Assembly: GCA_049999725.1 (NCBI GenBank)
Contig: JBNGIS010032463.1
Coordinates: 1-21,592 of the forward strand
Origin: Haplomitrium mnioides
Taxonomy: Eukaryota > Marchantiophyta > Haplomitriopsida > Calobryales
Direction: 5' to 3'
Length of the DNA: 21,592 nucleotides
This document shows, piece after piece, positions 19,395-21,592 of the stretch. Positions within the stretch are counted from its first letter, which is position 1. The number at the start of each line of letters is the position of its first letter. The notes beneath the pieces were generated by a model, which had not been told where the DNA came from, made no database searches, and saw nothing but the letters and a program-made list of their open reading frames with translations. A program made the position numbers and the translations under genes.

Positions 19395-19880
19395 CATGCT
19401 TTGTTATATTTTAGAACTCTATATGTTATTTTATATTAAGGAATTAAGGAATTAAGTAGCTAGTTTTAAGTTGACTTTATCAGTTGGAATTTTACGAACG
19501 GGATTCATATAATCATATGTAAAGTGTAGTTTGTATGACTTTGGAGTCGGTTTTAAAATCATTGTAGCTTTGTAACACAATAAGGTAATAAAATTAGTGT
19601 AGTTTTTTAATATATTAAAATTAATAATATTTTGTGGAGCTAAATTAATATAAGAACTTCACAAACTTATTAAAAGCTATTAAAACATAAGCAATACCAA
19701 AACCAATCAAATGTAGTTATTCAAACTTCAAAAATATATAGAATGGTATAAATATTTTTTATTGTAAAAATAGAGAAGAGCTGAAAAAATTGTAGTAACT
19801 ACTAAAGTAAGCAAATTTTAAGAAAAATTGTATAATGTTTTAGTTTTTCAAGTTGAACTAACTTGTTATTAATGGTAATT
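19395..19880. other. Very AT-rich spacer, no gene seen
   Basis: Base composition changes abruptly at about 19390 from the GC-rich transporter 5' region to strongly AT-rich sequence with short A/T runs and no coding frame. It leads into the LTR-like segment that follows and may be part of the same old element. Confidence 0.5.
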
Positions 19881-19899
19881 TTATGAAAGTATGATAATT

Positions 19900-20134
19900 T
19901 CACTTTGGGGATTGGAAGTTAAGTTATTTGTAAGTGAAGTAAGTTAAGTAAAAACTTCTTTACAAGTGTAAATACAAGGGACTCATTATTCAACGACTCA
20001 TTCTCAAAGTTGTTCTCAATTGGTTTGTGTTCGCTTTGATGTTTTACTAGCTTTGCATTTGGTTGGTTTTTATAAACGTCTATCTTGGTATTTGAATCTG
20101 ATAACTCTTTTGGTTTTTTATTAGAAGCATTCTT
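19900..20134 (+). repeat. Diverged LTR related to the element B/C family, plus orientation
   Basis: Blocks in the same order as the B LTR: AAGTGAAGTAAG, ACAAGTGTAAATACAAGGGA (compare TTGTATAAATAGAAGGG), CGACTCATTCTCAAAGTTGTTCTCAA (compare CGACTCCTCATTCTAGAGTTCCTCTCAAA), then TTTGCATTTGGTTGGTTTT. Divergence is high and the left end is not defined. It abuts element C, which is in the opposite orientation. Confidence 0.5.
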
Positions 20135-20524
20135 TGTAAAAGAATCTCAAAGACCAAATCCAAATGAGTAAAAACTCATGGTGAACTCTAATAGAGTTCT
20201 TTAACCAAAAGCAACTCAAGGTCCAAGCTAAGACCAAGAGTGCAAGCAAAAGCCAAGCAACCAGAGAACCCAAGTGATTTGAGAGGAACTCTAGAATGAG
20301 GAGTGGGGCTAAGAAGCCCTTCTATTTATACAAGAGAAGAGGGTGTCATCCCTCTTTCTTCACTTACAAGTCACTTCTAATTTCAGCCCTAAAGGTGACT
20401 CTCTACCAAAAGTGACTTCAAAGGCAAGTAATCCAATCTTAACCCTAAAAGTGATTCACTACCACTTCCTTCACTCCTCTCTATTTTCTTATAAATAGCA
20501 CAACCTTATACTTGTACTATTACA
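20135..20524 (-). repeat. 3' LTR of element C (390 bp)
   Basis: On the minus strand it starts TGTAATAGTACAAGTATAAGG at 20524 and ends ...TTTTACA at 20135. It shares the TATA block (reverse of 20323-20330) and the GTCACTTTTGG repeats with the B LTRs. The 5 bases outside it (20130-20134) would be one target-site copy; the partner is outside the window. Confidence 0.88.
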
Positions 20525-20537
20525 TTATCCTTGCCTT

Positions 20538-21242
20538 CTAGTCAATGACGTCCTCGTCATTGCCGCAACTTTCAAAAATTTTAATAGCTTCTTGAACATT
20601 CTCAAGATTTGAAGAAGGTTCCTAAGTAGCATCATGAAGTGGATAGCCTTTCCACAAAACCTTGTATTGAACTTGTCGATACTGTCCTCGCTCGATAACT
20701 CTTTTTGCCAAAATGCGGTCTACTTCAAATTCTTTATGATCATCAAGAACAATGGTCTGAGGAGGAAGTTGAACACGAGTTGGAAAAGAAGATGGACTAG
20801 GAACAAAAGGCTTAAGTTTAGACACGTGGAACACAAGATGAATCTTTATATCAAGAGGAAGATCAAGTTTATAAGCAACGGGAGAAATAACCTAAGAAAT
20901 AGATAAAGAACCAATCCAAGTAGAAGATAACTTACGGACTTGAGTATCTTACGACAATGGAAGATTATGAGTGGATAACATAACTTGGTCACCTAAAGCA
21001 TAAGAGCAATCACGACGATGTTTATCAGCAAATTGTTTTTGCCAATTTTGAGCAATAGCAAGATGGTTTCTGGCATCTTGCAATGAGGAAGATAAACGAG
21101 ACAAAAATGTAGAATGATTAGAAACATTGGAAGACGAAGGAGAAAGCAAACCATCGGGAACAAGAGGATGTTGACCAGAATTAAGAAAGAAAGGAGAAAA
21201 GCTAGTACTTGCTTGTTTGGAGTTGTTGTATACAAACTCCAT
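20538..21242 (-). pseudogene. Element C integrase tail and chromodomain
   Basis: In the minus frame from 21242: EFVYNNSKQAS, NWQKQFADKHRRDCSYALGD, TAA 20951-20949, DTQVRKLSSTWIGS, FHVSKLKPF, then the chromodomain FEVDRILAKRV, QVQYKVLWKGYPLHDAT, TAG 20624-20622 in place of the conserved Trp, and EPSSNLENV. The natural end is TAG 20540-20538. A purine-rich AGAAGGCAAGGA lies between that stop and the LTR, at the position of the polypurine tract. Confidence 0.85.
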
Positions 21243-21592
21243 AGCAGTAAAAAACTATCCCAATCTGTATGATGAACATTGATAAATGCTCGAAGCATAT
21301 CCTCGACAATGTTATTTTCTCGTTTAGTTTGCCTATCTGTGTGAGGATGATATGCCGTAGACATAGATAGTTTGGTACCTAAAAGTATAAATAACTCTCG
21401 CCAAAATTTTCTTGTAAATCGTGGATCTCTATTAGATATAAGTACCTTTGGCATTCCATGATATCGGAAGACTATATCAAAATAAATCTTCGTCAATTGT
21501 GGATCATCCACCGTATCCACTGTCGGTGCTAGATGAATTTGCTTGCTTAGTCTATCCACAAACACCACAATGGCTACAAACCCACAAGGTGT
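21243..21592 (-). pseudogene. Element C integrase core, catalytically dead, partial
   Basis: The minus frame entering from the window edge reads IVVFVDRLSKQIHLAP, then VLISNRDPRFTRKFW, where the catalytic Asp of element B is Asn (near 21433), and HTDRQTKRENN, where the catalytic Glu is Lys (near 21325). The frame shifts by one base at about 21250 and continues in the neighbouring frame. Two of three catalytic acidic residues are therefore lost. Confidence 0.85.

Larger units (their letters stand above)
20135..21592 (-). mobile_element. Retrotransposon C, chromovirus of the B family, partial at window edge
   Basis: In minus orientation: the 3' LTR (20135-20524) and, reading leftward into it from the edge, integrase core, integrase tail and chromodomain. 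Protein and LTR sequence closely match element B. The rest lies beyond 21592. Broken by stops, frameshifts and loss of catalytic residues. Confidence 0.9.

Overview
The window reads as land-plant nuclear DNA. It holds a spliced oligopeptide-transporter gene with short GT-AG introns, Ty3/gypsy LTR retrotransposons of plant type (one with a tRNA-iMet primer site and a chromodomain), AT-rich spacers and plant-like polyadenylation and TATA signals. I cannot name the species. A non-seed plant (moss or lycophyte) is a guess, based on the compact transporter introns (about 90-150 bp) and the odd methyltransferase-like pseudogene.

Layout, left to right. (1) 35-1287 (+): a decayed, 5'-truncated gene for a beta-class amino-methyltransferase (N4-cytosine/N6-adenine DNA methylase fold) with one intron. 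(2) 1494-1862: a degenerate minisatellite with a 37-bp period, followed by an AT-rich stretch. (3) about 2300-6869 and 12054-12113 (+): an old, heavily mutated Ty3/gypsy element (element A) without a visible chromodomain; remnants of gag, protease, RT, RNase H and integrase can be read in order. (4) 6875-12048 (+): a younger chromovirus (element B) inserted into the integrase end of A. It has two LTRs, a primer-binding site, gag, pol and chromodomain, and is flanked by a perfect 5-bp target-site duplication, GGTTG. B is dead, with many stop codons, two frameshifts, and loss of the segment carrying its polypurine tract. (5) 12114-15515: AT-rich and unassigned spacer with a weak coding remnant on the minus strand. 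(6) 15516-18428 (-): an apparently intact seven-exon gene for a 743-residue oligopeptide transporter (OPT family), with a plausible TATA promoter near 19090. (7) 19400-20134: an AT-rich block ending in a diverged relative of the B-type LTR on the plus strand. (8) 20135-21592 (-): a second member of the B family (element C) in opposite orientation, cut by the window edge, whose integrase has lost two catalytic residues.

The only gene likely to make a working protein is the OPT transporter. It lies in a relatively GC-rich island between AT-rich retrotransposon-filled DNA. The rest records layered retrotransposon insertion followed by decay, largely by C-to-T/G-to-A change. No intact, clearly new multi-gene system is present; the most unusual item is the methyltransferase relic.
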